NCBI GenBank assembly: GCA_014379345.1
Contig: JACMLY010000063.1
Location: forward strand, 1-46,236
DNA from: Chitinophagaceae bacterium
GTDB lineage: Bacteria; Bacteroidota; Bacteroidia; Chitinophagales; Chitinophagaceae
Direction: 5' to 3'
Length of the DNA: 46,236 nucleotides
Part shown: one piece after another, positions 8,642-18,148 of the stretch
Numbering within the stretch: position 1 is the stretch's first letter
How the letters are laid out: every line of letters starts with the position of its first letter
Notes under the pieces: model-generated
Database searches by the model: none
The model's input: only the letters and a program-made list of their open reading frames with translations
What the model was told of the DNA's origin: nothing
Program-made: the position numbers and the translations under genes

Positions 8642-10621
8642 ATGAAAAACATTGTTGTTGTTAGTTGCATTCTTTTCTGTCCGATCATATATGGGCAGAA
8701 AAACATCTCCCTTTCATCGCCAGACAAAAAAATTACGTTTTCATTACATGCTTCCAGCGAAGCTTTTCTATACAACGTGTCGTATAAAGGGAAGCCTGTA
8801 ATTGTAAACTCCGGAATTGGCTTATCCTTTCTGGGCACCGGTGCATTCAAGAGCAATCTCAGGGCTGGTAAACCATTTCGCGGTAATGGAGAAGAAAACT
8901 ACGAACTGATCGTCGGTAAAACACGTTTTGTACGAGACCGTTACAATGAGTTACTAATACCACTCGAAGAAAGCGTGGAACCTTACAGGAGAATACATCT
9001 TGCAGTAAGGATTTTCGATGGAGGCGTCGCATTTCGTTATGAATTTCCTGAACATCTAAAACAGGATTCGGTATTTATTACTGAGGAAAATACAAGTTTT
9101 ACATTTAAAGACAATCCCAACGTATTGGCTTTATTCCTTCCCAATTATACCACTTCACACGAAGGAGAATACACCTCCCTGCGTTTTAATGAAATCAGAG
9201 AAGACACGCTCATTGATATGCCTGCATTATTCGAGCTGCCCGGTAAAATTTATGCTGCCATAACAGAAGCCGCACTTGTAAATTATGCAGGAATGTATTT
9301 AAGTAAACAGGAAGGCGTATTGAAAAGCAAACTTTCCCCGCTTCCCTCTCAACCGGGCTTGAAAGTAAAAGCTAAGCTTCCGCATAAAAGTCCATGGCGC
9401 GTGATATTGTTGAGCGACAGGATTGGCGGCCTGTTGGAATCAAATATATTGACAAGTCTGAATGAAGCATCTAAAATAACAGCCACAAGTTGGATCAGGC
9501 CCGGAAAAACAACTTTCCCGTGGTGGAATGGAAATATAGTACCCGATACATTGAATGCACCAGGCAATAATTTCGTAACCAACCAATATTATATTGATTT
9601 TTGCGCGAGAAATAATATAGAGTACCATACAATTGTTGAATACGGATTGCATCAGTGGTATGTGGATGACGGCGTCAATTTTCAACCGGGTCCAAATTCA
9701 GATGTTACAAAACCGGTACCAGGCCTGGATATCAAGGAAATTTGTGATTATGCAAAAACAAAAGGAGTTGCTGTGCGTGTATGGGTGCATTGGGCCGCCT
9801 TGTATCCTAAATTAGATACGGCATTTGCAATATTCGAAAAATGGGGACTCGCCGGAATGATGGTGGATTTTATGGATCGCGATGACCAGCAGATGGTCAT
9901 TATACAGGAAGAAATGTTACAAAAAGCCGCAAAACACAAATTACATATTCAATTTCATGGATCATACAAACCCACGGGTATGCATCGCACTTACCCGAAT
10001 GAGTTTACACGTGAAGGAACTTTAAATTACGAAGTGAATAAATGGGATAAAAGAATTACGCCGGATCATGATCTTACTATTGCATTTACACGAATGATTG
10101 CCGGTTCAACTGACTATCATCTTGGCGGATTTCGTGCCGTTCCTGATTCACTGTTCAAAGTACAATATACAAGGCCTCTTATGCTAGGCACACGGTGCCA
10201 TATGCTGGCAATGTACGTGGTGTTTGAAAACTATCTGGGAATGGTCTGCGATTTTCCGGCAGCTTACGAAGGCGAGCCAGGATTTGAATTCTTAAAAATT
10301 GTTCCTACGACCTGGGATGAAACTAAAGTTCTGCAGGCAGAACTTCAGGAATTCATTACTATAGCAAGGGAAAAAAACAATGAATGGTTCATCGGATCAA
10401 TCAATAATCATAAATCCAGACAAATTACCATAGCGCTTGATTTTCTGCCTGCAGGAGAATATACTGCCGTTATTTATACAGATGCTACCGACGCCAGGCA
10501 GAATCGAAATGCTTTGTTGAAAGAGGAAAAGATCCTGCGTGCTGCCGACAAGCTATCGATTAACCTCGCTGCCGGTGGCGGAGCTGTCATTCACCTGCGA
10601 TTAAACAAGGTTAAAATGTAG
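8642..10621 (+). CDS. Glycoside hydrolase family 97 protein
   Basis: Exported glycosidase of 659 residues: signal peptide MKNIVVVSCILFCPIIYGQ, then an N-terminal beta-sandwich (about 20-280: ISLSSPDKKITFSL, GVAFRYEFPE). The catalytic TIM barrel (about 285-555) has TTFPWWNGN, YHTIVEYGLHQWYVDDG, VRVWVHWAAL, GMMVDFMDRDDQ, IQFHGSYKPTGMHRTYPN and TREGTLNYEVNKW. A C-terminal sheet domain (about 560-655) follows. The Asp in VDF aligns, as far as I can judge, with the nucleophile of the retaining (alpha-galactosidase-like) GH97 branch rather than the inverting SusB branch; Glu residues in TREG and NYE are the likely Ca/acid-base sites. It would act in the periplasm on alpha-glycosides, consistent with the upstream sugar-oxidation genes, although it has its own promoter region. 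Confidence 0.9.
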   Translation: MKNIVVVSCILFCPIIYGQKNISLSSPDKKITFSLHASSEAFLYNVSYKGKPVIVNSGIGLSFLGTGAFKSNLRAGKPFRGNGEENYELIVGKTRFVRDRYNELLIPLEESVEPYRRIHLAVRIFDGGVAFRYEFPEHLKQDSVFITEENTSFTFKDNPNVLALFLPNYTTSHEGEYTSLRFNEIREDTLIDMPALFELPGKIYAAITEAALVNYAGMYLSKQEGVLKSKLSPLPSQPGLKVKAKLPHKSPWRVILLSDRIGGLLESNILTSLNEASKITATSWIRPGKTTFPWWNGNIVPDTLNAPGNNFVTNQYYIDFCARNNIEYHTIVEYGLHQWYVDDGVNFQPGPNSDVTKPVPGLDIKEICDYAKTKGVAVRVWVHWAALYPKLDTAFAIFEKWGLAGMMVDFMDRDDQQMVIIQEEMLQKAAKHKLHIQFHGSYKPTGMHRTYPNEFTREGTLNYEVNKWDKRITPDHDLTIAFTRMIAGSTDYHLGGFRAVPDSLFKVQYTRPLMLGTRCHMLAMYVVFENYLGMVCDFPAAYEGEPGFEFLKIVPTTWDETKVLQAELQEFITIAREKNNEWFIGSINNHKSRQITIALDFLPAGEYTAVIYTDATDARQNRNALLKEEKILRAADKLSINLAAGGGAVIHLRLNKVKM

Positions 10622-10662
10622 CCGGCGATCCTTATAACCTGACAGATCAATATCCTGATTGA

Positions 10663-11046
10663 TTATTTGTTATTAAAATAAGGGATATCATCTTTTGGCA
10701 CGCTTTCTTTTTGCTGCCAGTAAGCAAGTGTAACGGTGCGACCGTCAGGCGCCTTTAGTAATCTTCCAAATATTGCATTGGTGGGATTGAACATTACATC
10801 GGTTACCCCGATTGTAAATGTTTCCGGCATGAGTGGATCTGCCAAAGGAATAGCCTGATCAGGGGAAGTTGGAACAGGCACAGCAGCGTTTTTGGGAGCA
10901 GGGCTCGGAACGACTATTACCGTGTACCGGTTATACTCTAGTATTGGCTTGAGGAAATCCACTCTTTCTTTCGAGGCATTTTTTTCAACGATCGAACATT
11001 TAATCCCGTTGAGGTCCTCGAATAGATGATTTTGATTGATAGGCAT
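10663..11046 (-). CDS. Conserved hypothetical protein (127 aa)
   Basis: A 127-residue soluble protein with no signal peptide and no recognised domain. Features: an N-terminal segment FEDLNGIKCSIVEKNASKERVDFL, a Pro/Ala-rich middle (PSPAPKNAAVPVPTSP) and a C-terminal region FTIGVTDVMFNPTNAIFGRLL followed by GRTVTLAYWQQKE. The last part looks well ordered and is the probable conserved core. It stands alone: GH97 ends 41 bases away on the other strand, and the DUF2272 gene is divergent across 279 bases. Codon use looks ordinary. The call as a real gene rests on the sensible composition and start codon; function unknown. Confidence 0.6.
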   Translation of the reverse strand: MPINQNHLFEDLNGIKCSIVEKNASKERVDFLKPILEYNRYTVIVVPSPAPKNAAVPVPTSPDQAIPLADPLMPETFTIGVTDVMFNPTNAIFGRLLKAPDGRTVTLAYWQQKESVPKDDIPYFNNK

Positions 11047-11325
11047 ACATCAGATTTAAACCCGGACTTACTGAAAAATTGATATCAATATCCTTCAATT
11101 ATTGCTTTGAACTACAATTTAAACCAACCCGGTCGTGATTTAATAAAAATCATTTTTCCGCTCATATAAAAATTGTTGGAACAATCTGATTAAAATCCTG
11201 TTTCCCACTGCGTTTATTTCTACGACTAATACTTCACCGGCACTCTATAGGTCTATCGCACAACTTTTTTGATCCTTAAAGCGATACCATCACTTAGAAT
11301 AATTCTTATCTAAAAACATACTTAT

Positions 11326-11907
11326 ATGCCTGATTCCTCCCCATTCGCAAGAAAACTTGCCTCGATCGCAATAGAGCAGCACGCAAAATTTCAGTTCACC
11401 AACGAAGCTGATCCGGTACTTTGTAAACAAATTGAAAAGTGGACTAAAGAAATAGGTGCCGCATTTATCAGTTGTACAAAAGAACCCTGGTCTGCCGTTT
11501 TTGTATCGTGGTGTGTTAAACAAGCTGGTGCAACGACTGCGGAGTTTAAATTCTCAAAAGCTCATTCCGTTTTTGTGCATAAAACAATTCAAAACGCGCT
11601 AAATAATACAGGTGTTTTTAAAGGACTAAAAATTGGGGCGCATGCGCCCAATGTCGGAGATATTATTCAGTTCAATCGCGGCGGAAACAAATTTAATTTT
11701 GAATTTGCAAGAACGAATAGAAATTATAAGTCTCATTCTGTCATTGTTATTGAAGTGGGTCAGGATGCTCAAGGCCGTTTTGCTTTCTGCATTGGAGGAA
11801 ATGAAAGTGATTCGGTTCGCAGAACGACTGTGAGGTTAGACACAAATGGTTTGATAAAACAACGCATCGAAAACCCATTCATTTGTGTTATTAAAAATTT
11901 GAAATAA
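11326..11907 (+). CDS. DUF2272-type (CHAP/NlpC-P60-like) protein
   Basis: A 193-residue protein without an obvious signal peptide. The segment PWSAVFVSWCVKQAGA (about residues 53-68) matches the start of DUF2272/NlpC-P60-like domains, with the Cys as the likely catalytic nucleophile. FSKAHSVFVHKTI and SHSVIVIEVGQ (about residue 140) supply the candidate His residues, and FCIGGNESDSVRRTTVRL is the usual end of the fold. Such domains hydrolyse peptide or amide bonds, often in peptidoglycan, but the lack of a signal means a cytoplasmic role or non-classical export is possible. It converges on nuoN with only 15 bases between the stops, so no separate terminator is visible. Confidence 0.7.
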   Translation: MPDSSPFARKLASIAIEQHAKFQFTNEADPVLCKQIEKWTKEIGAAFISCTKEPWSAVFVSWCVKQAGATTAEFKFSKAHSVFVHKTIQNALNNTGVFKGLKIGAHAPNVGDIIQFNRGGNKFNFEFARTNRNYKSHSVIVIEVGQDAQGRFAFCIGGNESDSVRRTTVRLDTNGLIKQRIENPFICVIKNLK

Positions 11908-11922
11908 CAAGGGTTTCCGAAT

Positions 11923-13335
11923 TTAAAAACCGGTACTGAGTGAAGAAATATGATCATATATCCATCCCGCAAAGCCAGTGATAATGATTGCGCCCGCACA
12001 TGCCAACATAGCCAGTTTTGGCAGGATGGATATCTTCAGTTTTTCTATGGGGTGCTCATTGGAATCCATAAAGATGGCCTTTACTACCCGGAGATAGTAG
12101 TACAAGGCAATAACCATGTTGAGGGCTGCTATAATAACGAGTTCATAATTCCCATGGCCAGCCCCTGCCATTAATAAAAAGAACTTACCAAAAAATCCTG
12201 CAGTTGGCGGAATTCCTGCGAGTGAGAACAACGAAATTGTCAAAACCCACGACAATAATGGATTGGTAGAATATAATCCTTTGTAGTCTTCAATAGTTTC
12301 CTTTCCGGTTAATGCACTGATAAGGGACACCACTCCAAAAGCGCCGAGATTGGAAAAAATATAGATCAGTATGAAATAGATCACAGAGGCTGAACCTGCA
12401 GTTGAACTTCCTGAAATACCCACAAGAATAAAACCCACCTGAGAGATGGATGAAAAAGCAAGCAGGCGTTTCAGATTGTTCTGGCGGATAGCGAACAGGT
12501 TGCCGATCAGCATTGTAAGAATTGATAAAAGAAATAGCATTAAATACCAATGAGCGGCCAGGGATTTGAAAACAGTATACAATACAGGAACAAACACAAA
12601 GAAGATCGCCCCTTTTGAAACCACCGATAAATAAGAAGTGACGGCAACCGGCGCACCCTCGTATACATCGGCTGTCCACAGGTGAAATGGAACCACGGAT
12701 ATCTTAAAGGCAAAACCAGACAGTAAAAGAATAAAAGCGTATAACTGCAGTGAACTCCCATCTAACTGCTGACGGATAATTTCAAAACTTAACGAACCCG
12801 TGGTTCCATACACGAGAGATATCCCAAACAATAATAAGCCGGATGAGAATGCCGATGATATAATAAGTTTAAAAGCGGCTTCGGACGATTGTCGTTTCCC
12901 AAGATCAAAGTTGGCAATGGCAGCAAGGGGTATGGTTGACAATTCAAGACCCAGATAGAAGATCAATAAGTTTCCGCTGGAAATCATGAAGAACATGCCG
13001 AGTAAAGTCGATAACATCAGCACGTAGAATTCAAGTATATGTTTATGTGTTTTTAGCCAGTCGTAAGATTGTAGCGATATTATCAGTGTGGCAAGGCTGA
13101 GCATATTTTTTTCGAGGGTAATCAGCCTGTCTGTATGGAACATATCATTGAACAAAGTTCCTTCGCTATTCATAACAAATCCTGCCATAAAATTTATCAG
13201 CAACAACAGGTTGGCGAGCTTAAGAATATTGTCAGTTTTCCATTCTGTTGCACCTACTTTTATGGTCAGCAGGATCAAAATAATAAAAGTTACGATCAGT
13301 TCCTGTTTTAATAAAGCCAGAATATCATTCCACAT
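11923..13335 (-). CDS. nuoN: NADH-quinone oxidoreductase subunit N
   Basis: Antiporter-like membrane subunit N of respiratory complex I, 470 residues with about 13-14 hydrophobic helices. Characteristic segments are NLLIFYLGLELSTIPLAA (Glu of the TM5 region), PFHLWTADVYEGAPVAVTSYLS (Lys/His proton-channel region of TM7-8 with the broken helix) and LLAFSSISQVGFILVGIS. It is the last gene of the nuo operon and starts 12 bases after nuoM's stop. The length is normal for the family. It forms one of the three proton-pumping modules in the inner membrane. Confidence 0.95.
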   Translation of the reverse strand: MWNDILALLKQELIVTFIILILLTIKVGATEWKTDNILKLANLLLLINFMAGFVMNSEGTLFNDMFHTDRLITLEKNMLSLATLIISLQSYDWLKTHKHILEFYVLMLSTLLGMFFMISSGNLLIFYLGLELSTIPLAAIANFDLGKRQSSEAAFKLIISSAFSSGLLLFGISLVYGTTGSLSFEIIRQQLDGSSLQLYAFILLLSGFAFKISVVPFHLWTADVYEGAPVAVTSYLSVVSKGAIFFVFVPVLYTVFKSLAAHWYLMLFLLSILTMLIGNLFAIRQNNLKRLLAFSSISQVGFILVGISGSSTAGSASVIYFILIYIFSNLGAFGVVSLISALTGKETIEDYKGLYSTNPLLSWVLTISLFSLAGIPPTAGFFGKFFLLMAGAGHGNYELVIIAALNMVIALYYYLRVVKAIFMDSNEHPIEKLKISILPKLAMLACAGAIIITGFAGWIYDHISSLSTGF

Positions 13336-13347
13336 AAGCTTAATTCA

Positions 13348-14850
13348 TTATATGGCAATAGCCTTTTCAATATGTTTAATGATGGTTTGCGTCCCCGGGC
13401 CCAAAAGCTCATTGAGCCAGAAAGGCGCAATACCTATCGCCACAATTCCTATTATTAAAATGCCTGCGGCAAATTTTTCATTCCATGTTCCATCTGCAAG
13501 ACCGTTATGATCTGCGTTTTTAATGGGCCCCATAATAACCAGCCCGACTGCACGCAGGATATATACTGTCGTTATAAGAATAGAAGCGCAGGCTAGTATT
13601 GTTGCTACCCGGTACATGGTATTTGTGTTTTGCCAGGATCCCATGAATATCGTCATTTCCGCAACAAAGCCGCTGGTGCCCGGCAATCCGAGTGAACACA
13701 GGCCTGCGATCACAAACACTGTCGAGATAAAAGGCATTGCTTTCATCAGGCCTCCGAGTTGTTCAACCATACGCGTGTGGGTACGCGTGTAGATCATACC
13801 AATGGCTGCGAAGAAAAGGGCGGTCATCAAACCGTGCGAAACCATTTGCATTACGGCCCCTGTTATGGAACCCTGTGTCAGCATCCCAATTCCCAATAAA
13901 ACAAAACCACAATGACTTACCGACGAGTATGCATTTATATATTTCAGGTCCTTCTGCATTAAAGTTGCAAAAGCACCATATACAATGGCAATCGTTGCGA
14001 GTAGAATAATGATCCAGGAATATTCATGCGCAGCTTCAGGCATTAGAAATGTTGCTACGCGCAAACATCCATAGCCTCCAAGTTTCATAGAGATACCAGC
14101 CAGGAACATAGATGCTGCCGTTGGTGCTGAGGAGTGACCATCGGGTACCCACGTGTGAAAAGGGAACAATGCAGTAAAAATACCAAACCCAATAAACAGG
14201 AAAGGAAAAAACATCCTTTGTATCTCCACGGCAATATTCATTTGCGCAATCTGCAACAGATCGAATGTATGTGAACCATTTCCGGTATCAGTATTAAAAT
14301 ATAAGCCCATCAGGCCAACAAACACCAATACCGACCCGCCCATCAGCATTAAAGCCAATTTCATGGCGCTGTATTCCTTTTTGCCACTACCCCAAATCCC
14401 GATCATCAGGAATTTAGGGATCACCGATATTTCAAGGAAAAAGAACAGGGTAAAAAGATCGAGTGAAATAAAAAATCCATAGGCACCAACACTTAGAAAA
14501 ACAAGCAGGAAAAAGAATTCTTTTGCCATCGATTCAGTCGTCCATGAAATCAATATACCGGCAATCATAACAAAAGCGGTAAGCAGTATCATTGCAATAG
14601 AAATCCCGTCGACCCCGATATGATAATTTATATTTAATGCACTGAACCAACGGTAATTTGATTCGAACAACATTATAGCTGTATTGCCTGCAGTGCGTTC
14701 CTGCCAATACAGAGCCAGAAGAATAAATGCCAGTGCCAATTGTACCAAAGCTCCGGTGAAAGATACAACCCGTACCTGTTTTAAACCCTTGCAAAATAGC
14801 AAGGCAAAAGACGTGATCAGCGGAATCAGTATGAGTAACGAAAGATTCAT
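13348..14850 (-). CDS. nuoM: NADH-quinone oxidoreductase subunit M
   Basis: Antiporter-like membrane subunit M of complex I, 500 residues and about 14 helices. Typical motifs are HIGVDGISIAMILLTAFV, FFFLEISVIPKFLMIGIWG (Glu of the pumping channel), FHTWVPDGHSSAPTAASMFLAGISMKLGGYG and NAYSSVSHCGFVLLGIG. It sits between nuoL (65 bases) and nuoN (12 bases) on the minus strand, which fits cotranscription. No irregularity is seen. Confidence 0.95.
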   Translation of the reverse strand: MNLSLLILIPLITSFALLFCKGLKQVRVVSFTGALVQLALAFILLALYWQERTAGNTAIMLFESNYRWFSALNINYHIGVDGISIAMILLTAFVMIAGILISWTTESMAKEFFFLLVFLSVGAYGFFISLDLFTLFFFLEISVIPKFLMIGIWGSGKKEYSAMKLALMLMGGSVLVFVGLMGLYFNTDTGNGSHTFDLLQIAQMNIAVEIQRMFFPFLFIGFGIFTALFPFHTWVPDGHSSAPTAASMFLAGISMKLGGYGCLRVATFLMPEAAHEYSWIIILLATIAIVYGAFATLMQKDLKYINAYSSVSHCGFVLLGIGMLTQGSITGAVMQMVSHGLMTALFFAAIGMIYTRTHTRMVEQLGGLMKAMPFISTVFVIAGLCSLGLPGTSGFVAEMTIFMGSWQNTNTMYRVATILACASILITTVYILRAVGLVIMGPIKNADHNGLADGTWNEKFAAGILIIGIVAIGIAPFWLNELLGPGTQTIIKHIEKAIAI

Positions 14851-14915
14851 GTTGAATGTTTAGTTTTCGTCGTGTCCGTCGAATGGAAACGGGTATAACA
14901 TCATAGAACTACCTT

Positions 14916-16841
14916 TTACCACAGATAAATAAATATAAATACCAATCCCACTACCCCTCCAAAAAAATATAAAGTATAGTTCTGAATTTTGCCTGATTGA
15001 ATTCCTTTGATCAATTCTGCCGTCCTCCCGGTGAAGGTTGCCAGTAAATTCATCAACCCATCTACAATGTTGCGATCTACCCATGCGGCTGGTCTTCCGA
15101 TCAGGTTGAAGATGATCTTTTTTGTAATAAAAAGATAGATCTCATCAATATAAAATTTTTTATGGACCGCATGATACAATCCCCCGAGGGAGGAAGCAAT
15201 TTTTACCGGTTTCTGATTTTCTTTTTTATAGAGGAACGCTGCGAACAGAATTCCGGCAAGGGCCAAACTCACCGGGGCAATAGAGAAAACAATGTCGACA
15301 TGACTTTCAATTGCTTTTCCATCGGGGGTGACTAATGTTGAAAAGGGAACGAATCCCGTCGACACTGTTGCAATGGCCAGCACGATCAAAGGGATTTTCA
15401 TCGAAAGCGTCCCTTCATTGTAGGGTTGGTGCAGTTGGGATTCTTTATTCCAGAATATAGAGAAGTAAAGTCGAAACATATAGAATGCAGTGAGCCCGGA
15501 AGTAAATAATCCTACAATATAAACAGGCATACTTGATTGATAAGCTGCCAATAATATTTCTTCCTTACTGAAAAAACCGGAGAATGGCGGTATGCCTGCG
15601 ATAGCTAAACATGCAATCAGAAAACTGACATGTGTAATGGGCATGAATTTTCTTAGCCCTCCCATATCTTTCATCTCATTACTATGTACAAGATGAATAA
15701 CGGCTCCTGCACAAAGAAATAAGAGTGATTTAAAAAAGGCATGTGTAAAGAGATGGAACATGGAGGCCGTGTATCCCAGCCCGTTTTCTCCGCCATAGCC
15801 CGAAACACCCAATGCAAACATCATATATCCGATCTGCGACATGGTTGAGTAAGCCAGCACCCGTTTAATATCAGTTTGCGTGCAGGCGATGATCGCCGCC
15901 AGTAAGGAGGAAAACGCTCCTGTATACATGACGACTTCGAGGGCAGCGGGACCGGAAATGGCGAAGATGGGAAATATTCTTGCCACAAGATAAACGCCGG
16001 CTACAACCATGGTTGCCGCATGGATCAATGCAGAAACAGGAGTAGGTCCCTCCATCGCATCCGGCAACCAGATATGAAGCGGGAACATTGCCGATTTGCC
16101 GGCTCCACCCATGAATACAAGCGTGAGTCCCCACGTAAGAAATGAAATACCCATGAACGAAGTGGTGGTAAGGCTCGTTAATTCCGGAGATGGGCTGGTA
16201 AGCTTTCCGATTAAAGTTGAAAAATCGAGCGTTTCCGCGTGAAAAGCGAGGATCAGGATACCGATAAGAAATCCAATATCGGCAAGCCGGGTTACAATGA
16301 ACGCCTTTTTTGATGCCGCTACCGCGGCTGGCTTGTTGAAGTAATAACCGATCAGCAAATAAGATGAAACACCCACCAGTTCCCAAAAAATATATATCTG
16401 AAAAATATTTCCTGAAAGCACAAGGCCCAGCATGGAAAAAGTAAACAGAGACAGGAAAGCATAATAAACAGCAAACCGTTCTTCGCCTTTCATATAGCCC
16501 AGGCTAAAAATATGCACCATGAGAGATACAAAACTGACGACGATGATCATCATCACCGAAATCGGATCCAGGACGATACTCATATCTATCGAAACTTTCG
16601 GGCTGAATTGCAGCCAGGTATATTCCAACGCAACAATAGGCTGGTAAACACCATCCGGTTTACCATCTACAAAAAAATAATGATACCCTACATAAAGTGA
16701 GAGCACCGTGGAAATCAATAAAAGACCTGTGGCGACAATACCGGAAGAAGCTTTAAAATATTTTCTGCCAAATAACCCCAATATAAAAAAACCTGCCAAT
16801 GGCAGTAAAGGGATCAATGCTATATAAGCAGGTGTTGGCAT
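14916..16841 (-). CDS. nuoL: NADH-quinone oxidoreductase subunit L
   Basis: Largest antiporter-like subunit of complex I, 641 residues. It shows the N-terminal helices, IFWELVGVSSYLLIGYYFNK (channel Glu), MFPLHIWLPDAMEGPTPVSA and LAYSTMSQIGYMMFALG. The C-terminus extends beyond the antiporter core with a hydrophilic stretch and final transmembrane helix (VVGLVFIFIYLW), representing the lateral helix HL and TM16 that clamp the membrane arm. It is separated from nuoK by a 477-base repeat-filled spacer, the longest gap in the operon, so its transcription may be attenuated or re-initiated there. Confidence 0.95.
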   Translation of the reverse strand: MPTPAYIALIPLLPLAGFFILGLFGRKYFKASSGIVATGLLLISTVLSLYVGYHYFFVDGKPDGVYQPIVALEYTWLQFSPKVSIDMSIVLDPISVMMIIVVSFVSLMVHIFSLGYMKGEERFAVYYAFLSLFTFSMLGLVLSGNIFQIYIFWELVGVSSYLLIGYYFNKPAAVAASKKAFIVTRLADIGFLIGILILAFHAETLDFSTLIGKLTSPSPELTSLTTTSFMGISFLTWGLTLVFMGGAGKSAMFPLHIWLPDAMEGPTPVSALIHAATMVVAGVYLVARIFPIFAISGPAALEVVMYTGAFSSLLAAIIACTQTDIKRVLAYSTMSQIGYMMFALGVSGYGGENGLGYTASMFHLFTHAFFKSLLFLCAGAVIHLVHSNEMKDMGGLRKFMPITHVSFLIACLAIAGIPPFSGFFSKEEILLAAYQSSMPVYIVGLFTSGLTAFYMFRLYFSIFWNKESQLHQPYNEGTLSMKIPLIVLAIATVSTGFVPFSTLVTPDGKAIESHVDIVFSIAPVSLALAGILFAAFLYKKENQKPVKIASSLGGLYHAVHKKFYIDEIYLFITKKIIFNLIGRPAAWVDRNIVDGLMNLLATFTGRTAELIKGIQSGKIQNYTLYFFGGVVGLVFIFIYLW

Positions 16842-17318
16842 TCTTATTTTAAATAAGTCTTGTGGTCATATATCCAAATTATCCCGTAGTGATGGGCCAT
16901 AAATATCATGTTTTAGAATGATATGATGAAACCAGTAATAGGTACTTTTTTATAATTAAGTGGTACGCATAATATGGTCTGCCTGAATTAAGAAAAAATC
17001 CTGTAGGGATGAAATATCGGTAGAAACTCAAACAAAAAGAAAAATCATCCCGTAGGGAGAAGATATCGGCTTTTCGCAATGCAAATCACCGATATTTAAT
17101 CCCTACGTGATTGTGATAAAATATAATTGATTTCTACCGATATCTAATCCCTACGGGATTTTTTTTTGGTTCAAATTTATTACCAATATTCAACTCCTAT
17201 CATATACAGCCGTCTCACCGGTTAGCCTAAACTTAATGACATTGCCCGAGGAATGAATTTTTGACTTGTTTGGATTTCTACCGATAATCCATCCCTAACG
17301 GGATGAATTATAAAGCAC
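16842..17318. repeat. nuoK-nuoL spacer packed with ATCCCGTAGGGAT-type repeats
   Basis: No gene. The spacer carries five copies of a ~25-30 base unit combining a CCCGTAGGG core with ATATCGGTAGAAA. Two are in one orientation (16997-17026, 17047-17069) and three in the other (17088-17112, 17131-17160, 17275-17304); a degenerate sixth lies at 16881-16905. Copies 1 and 4 are inverted and match at about 26 of 30 positions, with copies 2 and 3 nested inside, so about 164 bases can fold into one long hairpin. A separate ATATCAT/ATGATAT hairpin lies at 16903-16924. The spacing is irregular and the orientation mixed, so it is not a CRISPR array. Confidence 0.85.
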
Positions 17319-17633
17319 TCAGAACTTCATTTCTCCCGCATCTTCCACATCTATTGACTGGTGGCTTCGGTAAAGATTAATGATGATCGCAATTGCTACA
17401 GCTGCTTCTGCTGCTGCAATTGTAATGATAAAAACGGTAAAGAAAACACCATCGAGTTTATCCGGATAGAGGTATTTATTAAATGCGATAAAGTTAATAT
17501 TCACACTGTTTAGGATGAGTTCAACAGACATCAGCATCGTAATCATATTCCTTCTTGTAAATAATCCATACATCCCAATAAAGAAGAGAGCTGTACTCAC
17601 TAAGAGAATATGCGATAGTGGGATCTCGCTCAT
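17319..17633 (-). CDS. nuoK: NADH-quinone oxidoreductase subunit K
   Basis: Membrane subunit K of complex I, 104 residues and three helices. The functional acidic residues are present: Glu in MLMSVELILNSVNINF (helix 2) and Glu in ITIAAAEAAVAIAIIINLYR (helix 3), both part of the E-channel. The start overlaps the nuoJ stop in an ATGA arrangement, so translational coupling is likely. The size is standard for the family. Confidence 0.95.
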   Translation of the reverse strand: MSEIPLSHILLVSTALFFIGMYGLFTRRNMITMLMSVELILNSVNINFIAFNKYLYPDKLDGVFFTVFIITIAAAEAAVAIAIIINLYRSHQSIDVEDAGEMKF

Positions 17634-18148
17634 TTTTCTTCGGGTTTAATTTTCATGGCAATCACTATACAACCGATCATGGCAGCCAGCAATAATATGC
17701 TTACCACTTCAAAAGGCAGAACGTAGCCATGCTCCGTAGTGCTCAGCATTTGCGATCCGATATTTTTTACACTCACTTCCATCGGAGTATTTGAAGAAGG
17801 TGTAAAAATATATGGGCGAATAAGAAGATAAGTAAGTGTAAAACCGATACACACTGCAAGTATGGAAAAAATAGTGCGTATGCCGGAAGGTTTTTGCATT
17901 TCGTTTCCTGATTGTTGGGTAAGAAAAATGGAAAAGATGATCAGCACAACAATTCCTCCGACATATACAATGATTTGAACAGCTGCAATAAATTCCATCT
18001 GCATCCAGAAATACAAGCCGGCAACGCCAATAAGTGAAAATAACAGCCAGATGGCAGAACGGAAAATTTTCTTTGTGGTGACTGCCAATAAAGCCGTCGC
18101 CAATATAAAACCAGAAATTACATAAAAGATAACCGAGGAGGCGCTCAT
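17630..18148 (-). CDS. nuoJ: NADH-quinone oxidoreductase subunit J
   Basis: Membrane subunit J of complex I, 172 residues with five helices. It contains FWMQMEFIAAVQIIVYVGGIVVLIIF, the family signature with the pi-bulge helix TM3 involved in coupling. The start codon overlaps the nuoI stop (TAATG), and the end overlaps nuoK. The loop between helices 4 and 5 (FTPSSNTPMEVSVKNIGSQ) is periplasmic and variable, as usual. Confidence 0.93.
   Translation of the reverse strand: MSASSVIFYVISGFILATALLAVTTKKIFRSAIWLLFSLIGVAGLYFWMQMEFIAAVQIIVYVGGIVVLIIFSIFLTQQSGNEMQKPSGIRTIFSILAVCIGFTLTYLLIRPYIFTPSSNTPMEVSVKNIGSQMLSTTEHGYVLPFEVVSILLLAAMIGCIVIAMKIKPEEK

Noticed and set aside
15871..16386. Long reading frame in another frame on the same strand inside nuoL
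   Set aside because: It lies wholly within the strong nuoL frame and its translation has the Cys/His/Arg-rich composition of a shadow frame.
16997..17304. CRISPR-like repeated units in the nuoK-nuoL spacer
   Set aside because: Copies lie in both orientations, with irregular spacing and diverged sequence, and no cas gene is near; they behave as palindromic intergenic repeats.
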